A stretch of DNA of 64,000 nucleotides from NCBI GenBank assembly GCA_938014885.1, contig CALLQI010000018.1, positions 124,001 to 188,000 of the forward strand, in the 5' to 3' direction. Source of the stretch: an uncultured bacterium. GTDB taxonomy: Bacteria; Planctomycetota; UBA8742; UBA2392. The translations under genes and the position numbers were made by a program. Positions within the stretch are counted from its first letter, which is position 1; every line of letters begins with the position of its first letter. The notes beneath the pieces were generated by a model that saw nothing but the letters and a program-made list of their open reading frames with translations, searched no databases and was not told the DNA's origin. This document shows, one piece after another, positions 1 to 12,470 of this stretch.

Positions 1-951
1 GCCCAGCGCTATCACGGTGAAACCCACAGTGTGCAGGCACTGATCCAGCAGGTGATGGACCAGCAGGCCAAGATGCGCGAGTGGCGCAACACCCACGACG
101 GCAGCCTGCTGCCCGGCCTGTCCAGCGGCTACAGCGACCTTGACCAGTTCACCACCGGCTGGAAACCCGGCGAACTCGTGATCATCGGCGCGCGCCCCGG
201 CCAGGGCAAAACATCGCTGATGCTGAACCTGGCCGAAAACATCGCGCTCGAAACCGCCAGTCGCCGCGACGACGGCAAGGGCGGCGTGCTGCTGTTCAGC
301 CTGGAAATGACGGGTAGTGAACTGGTGCAGCGCATGCTGTGCGCCAACGCCGGCGTTGACCTGCGCCGCGTGAAGCTGGGCATGTACTCGCGCGAAGAAG
401 AGACGCAGCTCAAGGACGCCACCGCGCGCTTTGCGCAAGCAGCGGTGTTCGTGGACGACAGCTTTACCCTGAACCTGTCCGAGATCCGCAGCAAGTCACG
501 CCGCATGAAAGAGCGACACGACATCGAAATCGTCTTCGTCGACTATCTGCAGCTCGTCAAGGATGACGACCGGCTCGACCGTCACCTGCAAATCGGCAAC
601 ATTTCGCGCGGCTTGAAGGCACTCGCGCGTGAACTGGGCGTGCCCGTAGTTGCGGCCGCACAGTTGAACCGTGGTGTTGAGCAGCGCAGCAGCCGCGAAA
701 AGCGCCCGATGCTGAGCGACCTGCGCGAATCAGGCAGCATTGAGCAAGACGCCGACCAGGTACTGCTGATCCACCGCAAGGAAGGCGAAGACGCGGTCCA
801 GAACGATGAAGTCGCCGAGTCCGAGCTGATCGTGGCCAAGAACCGTAACGGCCCCACGGGCGACGTCAGCATGCTGTTCCGCAAGCGCTTCACGCGCTTT
901 GAGCTGCGCCAGAACATCCCCACGAACTGGGCCAGCCCGATGCAGGCCTAG
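1..951 (+). CDS. dnaB: Replicative DNA helicase DnaB, C-terminal part
   Basis: This is the ATP-driven ring helicase that unwinds DNA ahead of the replication fork. The reading frame is open at base 1, so the N-terminal primase-interaction domain lies outside the window and only the RecA-like C-terminal domain is seen. A Walker A motif (GARPGQGKTSLML) is followed by SLEMTGSELVQRM, the Walker B-like FVDYLQLVK, AAQLNRGVEQR and LSDLRESGSIEQDAD, all characteristic of DnaB. It converges on the next gene with 10 bases between the stop codons. Identification is firm; the true start cannot be seen. Confidence 0.95.
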   Translation, partial: AQRYHGETHSVQALIQQVMDQQAKMREWRNTHDGSLLPGLSSGYSDLDQFTTGWKPGELVIIGARPGQGKTSLMLNLAENIALETASRRDDGKGGVLLFSLEMTGSELVQRMLCANAGVDLRRVKLGMYSREEETQLKDATARFAQAAVFVDDSFTLNLSEIRSKSRRMKERHDIEIVFVDYLQLVKDDDRLDRHLQIGNISRGLKALARELGVPVVAAAQLNRGVEQRSSREKRPMLSDLRESGSIEQDADQVLLIHRKEGEDAVQNDEVAESELIVAKNRNGPTGDVSMLFRKRFTRFELRQNIPTNWASPMQA

Positions 952-961
952 CCTGGGCGTG

Positions 962-1771
962 TCAGCCGCGACGCTCGAACTCTTCCCAGCGGTCGTTGCG
1001 GCGCACCAGAATTGTCTTGCTGACCAGGTACGAGCCGCCTTCGTGCACTTCGTCGGCGATGCCACGCAGCGCTTCCAGGCCGCCTTCCGTTTCCGCGCCC
1101 GTGAACAGCAGCAGGTCGCGAGACGGCGCGCAGGCCACCAGTTCGCCTTGCACGTTGCCCTGCATCTGCCGCCACAGGTCATCGACCAGCAGCATGCTGG
1201 CCTCGTAGTTGCCTCCGCAAAGCACCATGCTGGCTACATCCCCGGGCTGCAGCTCAACTTTCTCAAGGATCAGCCCCAGGTTGGCGACGGCCACTTCGCG
1301 CAGGTCTTCTCGTCCGATGCCGATCACGGGCAGCTGCGAGGCCTTCAGCGTGGCCACGCTGTTGGGCCGGTCGATCGCGTACACGATGTGCAGGTCGGCG
1401 GCCAGCGGCTCAGTGACCAGTTCGTTATCCGGGCCCATCATCTCAAGCACTTGGGCCATGTACTGGTCATCCTTCACCAGCGGCACGATGCGCTCGATGT
1501 CGGGTACGGACTCTTCCTCGGTTTCGAGCATCGCCATCACGTGGTGCGTAACAGCGACGACGCGTTCTTCGGCGTCTGCCGGCAGTGCCCCCCACAGGTT
1601 GTGCAAGTAGACCTTGCGGTCGCCGTCCGGGCCGCAGTGGATGCACAGTGTTTCGGCGACGACGGCGTTCTCATTGGGTGCCAGTTCAGCCATGGCATCA
1701 GCGAACAGGTGCGTGAATGCAAGCTCATCAAGTTCGGCGGCCAGGGCGCTGCGCCAGTCCGGTGTGCTCAT
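962..1771 (-). CDS. DUF1444 family protein (YtpQ-like)
   Basis: A 269-residue soluble protein with no signal peptide. It resembles the DUF1444/YtpQ family in length and in its acidic, mixed alpha/beta composition; segments such as LHIVYAIDRPNSVATL and a C-terminal YLVSKTILVRRNDRWEEF fit that family. The biochemical role of the family is not established. The start is the ATG giving MSTPDWRSAL. The frame is open further upstream, but that stretch overlaps the divergent cyclase gene and looks like a GC-rich shadow. It is divergent from the cyclase/ATPase gene, with about 100 bases between them for promoters. Confidence 0.65.
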   Translation of the reverse strand: MSTPDWRSALAAELDELAFTHLFADAMAELAPNENAVVAETLCIHCGPDGDRKVYLHNLWGALPADAEERVVAVTHHVMAMLETEEESVPDIERIVPLVKDDQYMAQVLEMMGPDNELVTEPLAADLHIVYAIDRPNSVATLKASQLPVIGIGREDLREVAVANLGLILEKVELQPGDVASMVLCGGNYEASMLLVDDLWRQMQGNVQGELVACAPSRDLLLFTGAETEGGLEALRGIADEVHEGGSYLVSKTILVRRNDRWEEFERRG

Positions 1772-1874
1772 GCGGTGTTCCCTTGCGAAGGCTTCGGTTT
1801 GCGGACCCGCATTCGCTTGCTGACTTGCGGTGCGATCAAAGTAATAATCTTGGGCCCATAGCGAGAGGTGTTCG

Positions 1875-4238
1875 ATGCAGAATTTCGTGCCGGCCTTCAT
1901 TGAAGAGCAGCGCAAGCAGGGGCACCACACCGGCAAGTTTTCCGGTACGGTTCTGTTCGTTGACGTCAGCGGTTTCACCTCGCTGACTGAGGTCGCCTTC
2001 AAGCTGGGCGACGCCGGCGCGGAACTTATGAGCCGCGAACTTACCCGCATCTTCGACCCGATGGTGAACGCCGTGCACAACCGCGGCGGTTTCATCGGCG
2101 GCTTCATGGGTGACGCCTTCACCGCATTCTTCCCCGACAGTGCGGGGTCGCAACGTCGCGCGATTGAGGCCGCACACGAGATCCTGGCCTTCTTTGCCGA
2201 ACACGGCGTCAGCAAGACCCGCCACGGTGACTTCAACTTCGGCGTGAAGGTCGGCGCCGACCACGGCGACGTGGATTGGGGCATCCCAAGCGACAAGGCC
2301 ACCGGCGCGCAGACCTGGTACTTCCGCGGCCCGGCCGTGGAGGGCGCGGCCGCCGCTGAGCACAAGGCAGGCAACGGGAAGATTGAGCTGTCGAAAGGGC
2401 TCGCGGCTTCGAAGTCATTGAAAGAAGCCGGCGAAGCGCAGGGCGCGACCCTGGCGGTCAGCGACCGCGATACGCTGCGGCAGTACTTCCGCGATCAGGT
2501 GATCGATGCCGGCGAACGTGCCGAGTTGCGCCACGTGGTAAGCGTGTTTATCCGCTTTGACGGCGTGAAAACGCATGAACAGATCAGCACGATCCACAGC
2601 CTGCTGGTAAGCGGCTGTGCGCGCCATGGCGGTACCCTGAACAAGATCGACTTCGGCGACAAGGGTTTCACGGCGCTGGTCTTCTTTGGCGCGCCCATCG
2701 CGGCAGAAAACGCCGAAAGTGCCGCCGTCGCCTTCACGCAAAGCCTGCCCAGCCACGGGCTGGAGTCGCTTGCCGGCGTGCACATGTCGGCCGGCGTGGA
2801 CGCGGGCCTGGTGTATTCGGGCCTGCTGGGCGGTGAGCGCCGCAACGAATGGACCTGCATCGGCGATGCGGTGAACACCAGTGCACGCCTGATGTCGGCC
2901 GCCGACAAGGGCCAGACACTCGTAACCGAACGCGTCACCAAGGCCGCCGAGAAGCGCTGGGAGTTTGCCGACAAGGGCACCCGCATCCTCAAAGGCAAGA
3001 GCAAAGAAGAGCGCGTGGCCGCGCCGTCCGGCGTTCGCGCGCGCATGCGCGGCTTCCAGTACCGCAACCCGATGCTCGGCCGCGACAAGGAATTGGCCGA
3101 CATGCTCGGGTTCGTGGACGCGATTTTCGCGGCGGAACCGAAATTCCCGGGGGTAAAGCGCCTGCTGGGCGAGCCCGGCCTGGGCAAGACGCGCTTGGTG
3201 GCGGCCCTGCGCAGCAAGCTGGAAGAGCGCGGCAAGCCTTTCCACTGGATCACCATGCCGTGCGACGGCGTGCACAAGAGCGGCTGGAACGCCGTCAGCA
3301 CCTGGCTGCGCGGCTTTTTCGGAATCGCCGAAAGCGCCACGCCCGAGCAGAAGAAGGCCGCCATTGAACAGAAGTACGCCGAGATCGAGGCCGAGGCAGC
3401 GGTGCCCGAAAACACCCGTGCCGAGCTCAAACGCACGATGTCATTCGCGGCCGACCTGGTGGATTGCCACTGGGATGATTCGCCGTTTGCCAAACTCGAC
3501 GACCCGAAGCTGCGCCACGAAAACCGCATCATCGCGGTAAAGGAACTGATGCGCGCGCTGGCCGCGATCGCGCCCACGGTGCTTGAGATCGAGGACACGC
3601 ACTGGATCGACGCCAGCACCGAAGCCTGGCTGACGGCGATGACCCGCAACATCGCGACGCTGCCGCTGGCGATACTGGCCACCAGCCGCTTCGCCGACGA
3701 CGGCAGCAAGCCTGAACTGAAGATCGCGCAGGATGTGGAACTGGCGGACTTTGAACTGCAGCCCATCACCGGCGACGAGTTCACACAGGCCATGGCCAAA
3801 GTGTTGCTGGGTGCCGAAACCGAGCTGGACGGCGATACCGTCAAGCTGGTCAGCGGCAAGGCCAAGGGCAACCCGTTCTTCACCGAACAGCTGATCCTGC
3901 ACCTGCACGAAACCGGCGAACTGGAAAAGGTGCAGCCGGCCCAGGGCGACGAAGGCACCAAACGCCGCAGCAAACTGCGCATGAAGAGCAACGACACCGC
4001 CCGCCTGCCGGGCAGCCTGTCGTCACTGGTAACAGCGCGCATCGACCGCCTGAGCCCCGAAGTCCGCGAAACCGTAAAGCACGCCAGCATCCTGGGCGTA
4101 CGCTTCCTGTCACGGGTGCTGGGTGAATTGCTCAAGCGCAGCGGCAAGGTCAGCCGCAGCCTTGAAGAATTGCTGGTTGAGGCCGAGAAAGAGGGCGTGC
4201 TGATCCCGGCCGAGCGAGCGGAAGAAAAAGCCGATTAG
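1875..4238 (+). CDS. Tandem class III nucleotidyl cyclase domains fused to AAA ATPase (soluble adenylyl cyclase-like)
   Basis: This 787-residue protein has two cyclase homology domains followed by an ATPase, the order found in soluble adenylyl cyclases. Domain 1 (about residues 20-190) shows metal-site aspartates in FVDVSGFTSLTE and GGFMGDAFTAFFP. Domain 2 (about 215-390) shows IGDAVNTSARLM, the region that supplies the Asn/Arg transition-state residues. The ATPase has Walker A GEPGLGKTRLV near residue 430 and Walker B-like LEIEDTHWIDAS. The likely product is cAMP, made in the cytoplasm. Family members usually continue with several hundred residues of TPR-like helices; this one stops shortly after the ATPase, so it is a short form or a truncation. 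It starts at an ATG divergent from the DUF1444 gene. Confidence 0.85.
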   Translation: MQNFVPAFIEEQRKQGHHTGKFSGTVLFVDVSGFTSLTEVAFKLGDAGAELMSRELTRIFDPMVNAVHNRGGFIGGFMGDAFTAFFPDSAGSQRRAIEAAHEILAFFAEHGVSKTRHGDFNFGVKVGADHGDVDWGIPSDKATGAQTWYFRGPAVEGAAAAEHKAGNGKIELSKGLAASKSLKEAGEAQGATLAVSDRDTLRQYFRDQVIDAGERAELRHVVSVFIRFDGVKTHEQISTIHSLLVSGCARHGGTLNKIDFGDKGFTALVFFGAPIAAENAESAAVAFTQSLPSHGLESLAGVHMSAGVDAGLVYSGLLGGERRNEWTCIGDAVNTSARLMSAADKGQTLVTERVTKAAEKRWEFADKGTRILKGKSKEERVAAPSGVRARMRGFQYRNPMLGRDKELADMLGFVDAIFAAEPKFPGVKRLLGEPGLGKTRLVAALRSKLEERGKPFHWITMPCDGVHKSGWNAVSTWLRGFFGIAESATPEQKKAAIEQKYAEIEAEAAVPENTRAELKRTMSFAADLVDCHWDDSPFAKLDDPKLRHENRIIAVKELMRALAAIAPTVLEIEDTHWIDASTEAWLTAMTRNIATLPLAILATSRFADDGSKPELKIAQDVELADFELQPITGDEFTQAMAKVLLGAETELDGDTVKLVSGKAKGNPFFTEQLILHLHETGELEKVQPAQGDEGTKRRSKLRMKSNDTARLPGSLSSLVTARIDRLSPEVRETVKHASILGVRFLSRVLGELLKRSGKVSRSLEELLVEAEKEGVLIPAERAEEKAD

Positions 4239-4255
4239 CCCGCCCGAAACCAGCC

Positions 4256-5467
4256 CTAACGCGCCAGCGATGCCATGAACTTCTGCACTTCGGTGCCGAT
4301 CTTCTGGCCGCTGATGGCGCGGTCGATCAGCTCGACCACCTTGCGGAACTCGTCCTCGCGCGCCCCCAGCGTCGTCAGCAGCGGGCTGCCGATGCGAATG
4401 CCGCTGGTCTGCGTGTTCGGCAGCGGGTCGTAGGGAATGAAGTTCTTGTTCACGGTAATGCCTTGCTCGCCCAGCAGGCGCTCAATCTCCAGGCCGTTCT
4501 TGCCAGTGCCTGAGATATCCACCATCACCATGTGATTGTCCGTGCCGCCGCTGATCACGCGGTAGCGCTGCGGGTTGATCGTGCCGAAGGCTTCCGCCAT
4601 GGCGCGGGCGTTGGCGACGACCTGCTTCATGTAGGCCTTGAATTCCGGCCTCAGGGCTTCTTCCAGCATCGCGGCCTTGCCCGCGATCACGTGTACCAGC
4701 GGCCCGCCCTGGCAACCAGGGAACACGGCGCGATCAATCTTGCTGGCGTGCTTGGCGGTGCTCAGGATCATGCCGCCGCGCGGCCCGCGAATGGTCTTGT
4801 GCGTGCTCATTGTAACGACGTCGGCCACGGGCACGGGCGACGGGTGCTCACCCGCGGCAACAAGGCCCGAGATGTGGGCGATGTCGGCCATGAACAGCGC
4901 GCCGTGTTCGCGCGCGATGGTGGCCAGGCGCGCGAAGTCAATTGTGCGCGGGTAGCTCGAGGCCCCGGTCACCACCAGCTTGATGTCGGGGTTTTCGCGC
5001 AGCAGTCGCACGTATTCGTCTTCGTCGATGCGCTGGTCTTCGCGCCGCACGCCGTAATGAAGGAACTGGTAGTACTTGCCGCTGGCGTTGAAGGGCGCGC
5101 CGTGACTCAGGTGCCCGCCGTGTTCCAGCTTGAAGGCCAGCACCTTGTCACCGGGTTTGATCATCGCCAGGTAGCTGGCGAGGTTGGCCTGGGTACCGCT
5201 GTGGGGCTGCACGTTGGCGTGCTCAGCGCCGAACAGTTCGCGCGCAAGATCAATCGCGTGCTGTTCAATCTGGTCGGTGAATTCGCAGCCTCCGTACCAG
5301 CGTTTGCCCGGGTAGCCTTCGGCGTACTTGTTGGTGAAGACGGTGCCGAGCATCCGCAATACGTAGTCACTGACGAAGTTTTCGCTCGCGATCAGGTTGA
5401 TGGTGTGGGTCTGGCGTTCGCGTTCGCTGGCGATCAACGCTTCGATTGAGAGTGCGGGTGTGGACAT
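4256..5467 (-). CDS. glyA: Serine hydroxymethyltransferase
   Basis: A PLP enzyme that interconverts serine and glycine with tetrahydrofolate, feeding one-carbon units to purines, thymidylate and methionine. The 403 residues match the family length. NLIASENF, NKYAEGYPGKRWYGG, VQPHSGTQAN and the PLP-lysine motif STHKTIRGPRGG are all present. The ATG giving MSTPALSIEAL is chosen; an in-frame extension of 22 codons upstream looks non-coding. It converges on the cyclase gene with 17 bases between the stops. Confidence 0.96.
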   Translation of the reverse strand: MSTPALSIEALIASERERQTHTINLIASENFVSDYVLRMLGTVFTNKYAEGYPGKRWYGGCEFTDQIEQHAIDLARELFGAEHANVQPHSGTQANLASYLAMIKPGDKVLAFKLEHGGHLSHGAPFNASGKYYQFLHYGVRREDQRIDEDEYVRLLRENPDIKLVVTGASSYPRTIDFARLATIAREHGALFMADIAHISGLVAAGEHPSPVPVADVVTMSTHKTIRGPRGGMILSTAKHASKIDRAVFPGCQGGPLVHVIAGKAAMLEEALRPEFKAYMKQVVANARAMAEAFGTINPQRYRVISGGTDNHMVMVDISGTGKNGLEIERLLGEQGITVNKNFIPYDPLPNTQTSGIRIGSPLLTTLGAREDEFRKVVELIDRAISGQKIGTEVQKFMASLAR

Positions 5468-5519
5468 AGGCGGGCCGATCTTCACAGTCAGATGTGGCAA
5501 TCCAGGCGAAACCGTGGCG

Positions 5520-6662
5520 CTAGCGCAACACACTCATCAGCGCGGCCACGTCGGGCTCCGAGTTATACCAGTGGGGGCTTACGCGCAAGGCACCGTGCCT
5601 GACGCTGGCGGCAACGCGGGCGCGCTTCATGGCTTCCAGCGTGTCAGGGCCAAAGGGTCGCGACGGCCGCACCAGTGTAACGATCTGGCTGCGATTGGCG
5701 GCAGGCCATGCCGCGCGCAGAGCCTTGGCACCGACCGAAGGGGCCAGCGCCTCCACCAGATTCGCCAGCTCGTGCACGCGGGTCTGGATCGTGTCGCGAC
5801 CCACCTGCTGCTGCAGTGCCATTGCCGCGCGCAACGAGTACACCTGCGCCATGCTGGGTGCGCCGATCATGAAGCGCCGGGCACCTTCGGCCCATTCCTG
5901 CCGCAGTTGATTGAAGTTGAAGGGCTCGCGCACGCTGTAGGTGCCCGCGCTGTGAGGCCGCAGCAGGCCAAGCGAATCGCGCCGCACGTACAGCCCGCCC
6001 AGCGCATCAAGGCTGTTCAGGTACTTGCGCGCGGCCACGGTGGCGAAGTCGCAGCCCAGCGCGTGCAGATCAAGCCGCAGCGCGCCCACCGCCTGCACGC
6101 AATCCAGCGCGAAGGCGACCTTGCGCGCGCGGCAAGCTTTGGCCAATGCGGCCGCATCCAGCATGAACCCGGTTCGGAAATCGACCAGGCTGGCGCACAG
6201 CAGGCGGGTCGCGGGGGTAATGGCCGCGATCAGCTCCGCCACGCTGACGCTGCCGTCGTCGCGGGCGGGCACCAGGCGCACGATCACGCCGTGGCGCTCA
6301 AGGGCCAGCAGCGGCCTCAGCACGCCGGGGTAGTCGTTTGCGGGAGCAACGACCTCGTCGCCGGGTTGCCAGTCAAAGCCCAGTGAGACGCGCGTAAATG
6401 CGTCCGTGGCATTGGCGAGCAACTGGACTTCGTCGCGGTCCGCGCCGATGAAGTGGGCCAGCTCCGTGTGCGCGCTTTCGAAGGCGGCTTCCCAGTCGTC
6501 CCATGCGGTCACGCCTCTGGTTGCGAGGCCGTCGATGTAGTCCTTGGCGGCCTCGGCGGCCGGGGCGCTGATCGGCCCGCGCCAGGCGTTGTTGAGGTAG
6601 TGGAACTCGCGGATAACGGGGAAAAGCGCCGCGCGCTCGGGCTGGGTCATGATCTCGGGCAT
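5520..6662 (-). CDS. Aminotransferase class V-fold PLP enzyme (cysteine desulfurase-like)
   Basis: A 380-residue cytoplasmic PLP-dependent enzyme of fold type I. Motifs include LNNAWRGPIS near the N terminus, VAFALDCVQAVGAL containing the PLP-pyridine aspartate, and VAARKYLNSLDALGGLYV with the candidate Schiff-base lysine. Substrate cannot be read from the sequence: cysteine desulfurase, kynureninase-like and isopenicillin-N-epimerase-like enzymes share these features. No iron-sulfur scaffold genes are adjacent. The start is placed at MPEIMTQPER; the longer open frame upstream overlaps the divergent transporter gene. The gene precedes glyA in the same direction with 52 bases between them, so co-transcription is possible. 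Confidence 0.8.
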   Translation of the reverse strand: MPEIMTQPERAALFPVIREFHYLNNAWRGPISAPAAEAAKDYIDGLATRGVTAWDDWEAAFESAHTELAHFIGADRDEVQLLANATDAFTRVSLGFDWQPGDEVVAPANDYPGVLRPLLALERHGVIVRLVPARDDGSVSVAELIAAITPATRLLCASLVDFRTGFMLDAAALAKACRARKVAFALDCVQAVGALRLDLHALGCDFATVAARKYLNSLDALGGLYVRRDSLGLLRPHSAGTYSVREPFNFNQLRQEWAEGARRFMIGAPSMAQVYSLRAAMALQQQVGRDTIQTRVHELANLVEALAPSVGAKALRAAWPAANRSQIVTLVRPSRPFGPDTLEAMKRARVAASVRHGALRVSPHWYNSEPDVAALMSVLR

Positions 6663-6707
6663 CGCGGCGTTATAGCGGCCCGTGGGCTCGCAGCCTATGC
6701 TGTGCGC

Positions 6708-7817
6708 ATGGCACGGCAGACAGAAATCCTGCATCGGAAAGTTCCCGATGACACTGACGACGCACACCGCCCGCCGCCGGGCGCGGTGCCCGGCACGCTG
6801 ATTGAGGTCGAGGGCGCTCAGCCCACCCGCATCACGGTCGTGGATTACGGACCGGGGCACCACGAAGTGCGCGAGTTGGCTGACCCGACAGAAATCAGGC
6901 CCTACATCGACAAGCAATCGGTGACCTGGATTGATGTAACCGGCTTCAAGGACGTGGCCGCGATCCGCACTTTGGGCGAAATGCTCGACATTCACCCGCT
7001 GGCGCTGGCTGATGCGGTGAACATCCCGCAGCGCGCCAAGGCGGAGGCCTACCCGGATTACGTGTTCATCGTGACGCACGCGCCGGAAGTAACCGGCAAT
7101 GGCTTTTACAGCGAGCAAGTGAGCGTGCTGTTCAGCGGGCATTTCGTGCTGAGCTTCCAGGAGCGCTCAAACGAAGACCTGTACAAGCCGCTGCGCGACC
7201 GCATCAAGAGCGCGCGCGGACTCGTGCGCAACAAGGGCACGGCTTACCTGGGTTACGCGATCGTGGACGTGATCACGGACACCTACTTTCCCGTGCTGGA
7301 TTCGCTGGAAGACAAGCTGGATGCGCTGGAAAAGCGCATCCTGGGCGGCGAGCTGAACGTGCTGCAAGACCTGTACGCACTGCGCCACACCGCGCTGGAC
7401 ATACGTCGCGCGATTGAAAGTCACCGTGACGCGCTTTCGACGCTGATGCACATGCAGGTCGCCAGTATCCCCGACGAAGTGCGCCTGTACATGCGCGACT
7501 GCCTGGACCATGCGCTCAGCCAGGTCAGCACCGCGCAATCCATGCTGGATTACGCCGTCAGCCTGCGCGAACTGCTGGCCAGCGAACAGGCCCAGAACCT
7601 GAACCAGGTCATCAAGGTGCTGACGATTGTCAGCTCCATCTTCATTCCGCTGAGCTTCTTTGCCGGAGTGTACGGAATGAACTTCGAAGGCCGCGGCAAC
7701 ATGCCCGAACTCTCGACGCCGTACTTTTACTGGGTGTGGTGGGTGCTGATGGCCGGTGTGGCCACGGGGATGCTGCTGTTCTTTCGCCGCAAGGGCTGGA
7801 TCGGCCGGGGCAAGTAG
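6708..7817 (+). CDS. corA: CorA-family magnesium/cobalt transporter
   Basis: A 369-residue inner-membrane channel of the CorA type, which takes up Mg2+ (and often Co2+) as a pentamer. The large N-terminal cytoplasmic domain and long stalk helix lead to two membrane segments close to the C terminus. The selectivity motif YGMNFEG lies between them near residue 322, and the protein ends in a basic cytoplasmic tail. The start ATG gives MARQTEILHRK; the frame further upstream overlaps the divergent aminotransferase and is not coding. The 45-base gap to that gene must hold both promoters. No Mg2+-responsive leader was recognised. Confidence 0.92.
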   Translation: MARQTEILHRKVPDDTDDAHRPPPGAVPGTLIEVEGAQPTRITVVDYGPGHHEVRELADPTEIRPYIDKQSVTWIDVTGFKDVAAIRTLGEMLDIHPLALADAVNIPQRAKAEAYPDYVFIVTHAPEVTGNGFYSEQVSVLFSGHFVLSFQERSNEDLYKPLRDRIKSARGLVRNKGTAYLGYAIVDVITDTYFPVLDSLEDKLDALEKRILGGELNVLQDLYALRHTALDIRRAIESHRDALSTLMHMQVASIPDEVRLYMRDCLDHALSQVSTAQSMLDYAVSLRELLASEQAQNLNQVIKVLTIVSSIFIPLSFFAGVYGMNFEGRGNMPELSTPYFYWVWWVLMAGVATGMLLFFRRKGWIGRGK

Positions 7818-7886
7818 GCCTGCGCCCGCGACCCCTTGTTTCGCGCGGCTTACAGGTGTACGAATCAGCCAGAGAGCGAGGTTGAC

Positions 7887-10502
<2,616 letters not shown>

Positions 10503-10525
10503 TAAGCGGCAGCAATGGCATGAAG

Positions 10526-10548
10526 AAGCGCCGGCATTGCCGGCGCTT
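10526..10548. terminator. Bidirectional hairpin terminator between acnA and typA
   Basis: A perfect 10-bp inverted repeat (AAGCGCCGGC / GCCGGCGCTT) with a 3-base loop sits in the 73-base gap between the convergent acnA and typA genes. Short A and T tracts at the two ends would let it act on both strands. Confidence 0.7.
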
Positions 10549-10575
10549 TCAGTTTGAACGGCAGCAGCTTCAGGC

Positions 10576-12384
10576 TCAGGCCTTCTTGGCGCGTTTGCGG
10601 GCGTTTTCGTCCAGCAGGCGCTTGCGGATGCGCCAGCTCTTGGGCGTGACTTCGACCAGTTCGTCGTTGTCGAGCCACTCCATGGCCTCTTCAAGGCTCA
10701 TGGCGCGTTTGGCCTTCAGGCGCACGAAGGCTTCCTTGTTGGCGTTGCGCATGTTGGTCAGGTGCTTGGTGCGAGAGGCGTTGATCGGGATGTCGCCTTC
10801 ACGGCAATGCTCGCCCATCACCTGGCCCGGGTAAATCGGGTCGCCGGGTTCCACGAAGAAGTCACCGCGGTCGCTCAGGTTCTCCAGCGCAAAAGTCGTG
10901 ACCTGACCCGAGTCCGTGGCGATCATCGCACCGCGCACGCGCCGTGGGATGTCGCCCGCCATGGCGCGGTACTCAATGAACGCATGGCTGAACACCGCTT
11001 CGCCAGCCGTGGAGGTCAGCATGCGCGTGCGCATGCCGATCAGCCCGCGGCTGGGGATCTCGAAGTACAGCACCGTGCGCGGTCCGTGCGTTTCCATGTG
11101 CACAAGCTGGCCGGCGCGTGAACCCAGCAGCTCAATCACCTTGCCCGCGTATTCAGCGGGCACGTCGGCGACCGCTTCTTCCCACGGTTCGTGTTTGCCC
11201 TCAGGTGTGTCGTGCAGAATCACTTCCGGGGCGCCGATTGAGAACTCGTAGCCCTCGCGACGCATGTTCTCAACCAGGATGCCCAGGTGCAGCGTTCCGC
11301 GACCCTTGACGCGGAAGCTGTCGGCATTGTCGCCAGTGTCAACGTGGAGCGCCACGTCGGCCTCGGCCGCGCGCTCAAGCCGGTCGCGGATCTGGCGGCT
11401 GGTGACGTACTCGCCCTCCTGGCCGGCGAACGGGCTGTCGTTCAGGCGGAACTCCATTGCGACCGTTGGCTCGTCAATCGGCACCGGCGGTAGCGGGTCC
11501 GGGTGTTCGGGGTCGGCCACGGTGTCGCCGATGTCGATGCCATCGAGGCCCACGATCGCGACAATCTCGCCGGCGCGGGCGCTGGGCACATCCTTGCGGC
11601 TCAGCCCGTCGAACACCTGCACCTGCTTGGCCTGGCGCAGAAGCGTCCCGCCTTCGCGCTTCAAGATCACGACCTGGTCGCGCGCCTTCAGCGTTCCGCG
11701 CATGATACGGCCGATGCCCACGCGGCCCACGAACTGGTCAAACAGGAAGTTCGTGATCTGCACCTGGAACGGCTTGTCAGGCTCAATCTCAGGGCCCGGG
11801 ATGCGGTTGATCATGGAATCCAGCAGCGGGATCAGATCCTTGCCGGGCACAATCGGGTCTTCGCTGGCAATGCGCTGGCGGCCGCTGGCGTACAGCACTG
11901 GAAAATCAAGCTGGCTGTCGTTGGCGCCAAGGTCGAGGAAAAGCTGGAACACGAGGTCGAGCACTTCCACACTGCGCGCGTCGGGTCGGTCAATCTTGTT
12001 GATCACCACCAGCGGCTTCAGGTTGTGTTCAAGCGCCTTGCGCAGCACGAATTTGGTTTGCGGCATCGGCCCTTCGGCCGCGTCCACAAGAAGGAAGCAG
12101 CCGTCGGCCATGCTGAGTACACGTTCGACTTCACCGGCGAAGTCGGCGTGGCCGGGGGTGTCGATCAGGTTGATCTTCACGCCCTTCCACTTGAAGCTGA
12201 CGTTCTTGGCCAGGATGGTGATGCCGCGTTCACGTTCCAGCGGGTTGCTGTCCATGAACGCTTCGGCGTGTTCGGTGCGGTGGCCAAAGAAGTTCGCGGC
12301 CTCCAGGAAGCCGTCTACGAGCGTGGTCTTGCCGTGGTCAACGTGGGCAATGACTGCAATGTTGCGGATGTCGTCGCGTCTCAT
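10576..12384 (-). CDS. typA: Translational GTPase TypA/BipA
   Basis: A 602-residue ribosome-associated GTPase implicated in late 50S assembly and stress adaptation. The G domain has G1 AHVDHGKTTLV, the G2 region RERGITI, G3 DTPGHADF and G4 NKIDRPDA. It is followed by EF-G-like domains and the TypA-specific C-terminal domain (SRGLIGMRTRMLT, DPIYPGQVMGEH). Length is normal. The start ATG gives MRRDDIRNIAVI. It is transcribed convergently with acnA. Confidence 0.96.
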   Translation of the reverse strand: MRRDDIRNIAVIAHVDHGKTTLVDGFLEAANFFGHRTEHAEAFMDSNPLERERGITILAKNVSFKWKGVKINLIDTPGHADFAGEVERVLSMADGCFLLVDAAEGPMPQTKFVLRKALEHNLKPLVVINKIDRPDARSVEVLDLVFQLFLDLGANDSQLDFPVLYASGRQRIASEDPIVPGKDLIPLLDSMINRIPGPEIEPDKPFQVQITNFLFDQFVGRVGIGRIMRGTLKARDQVVILKREGGTLLRQAKQVQVFDGLSRKDVPSARAGEIVAIVGLDGIDIGDTVADPEHPDPLPPVPIDEPTVAMEFRLNDSPFAGQEGEYVTSRQIRDRLERAAEADVALHVDTGDNADSFRVKGRGTLHLGILVENMRREGYEFSIGAPEVILHDTPEGKHEPWEEAVADVPAEYAGKVIELLGSRAGQLVHMETHGPRTVLYFEIPSRGLIGMRTRMLTSTAGEAVFSHAFIEYRAMAGDIPRRVRGAMIATDSGQVTTFALENLSDRGDFFVEPGDPIYPGQVMGEHCREGDIPINASRTKHLTNMRNANKEAFVRLKAKRAMSLEEAMEWLDNDELVEVTPKSWRIRKRLLDENARKRAKKA

Positions 12385-12470
12385 GGTGTACGGCCGCCAA
12401 AGGCGCGCGAATGGTAGCGGCCGAAAATCACCGCGCAATGAGGCGGCAGGGGCGGGTCACACAGCAGGCC

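Noticed and set aside
2495..4147. 550-codon antisense frame over the cyclase/ATPase gene
   Set aside because: Ser/Arg-rich composition typical of GC-rich shadow frames. The plus-strand gene has clear domains.
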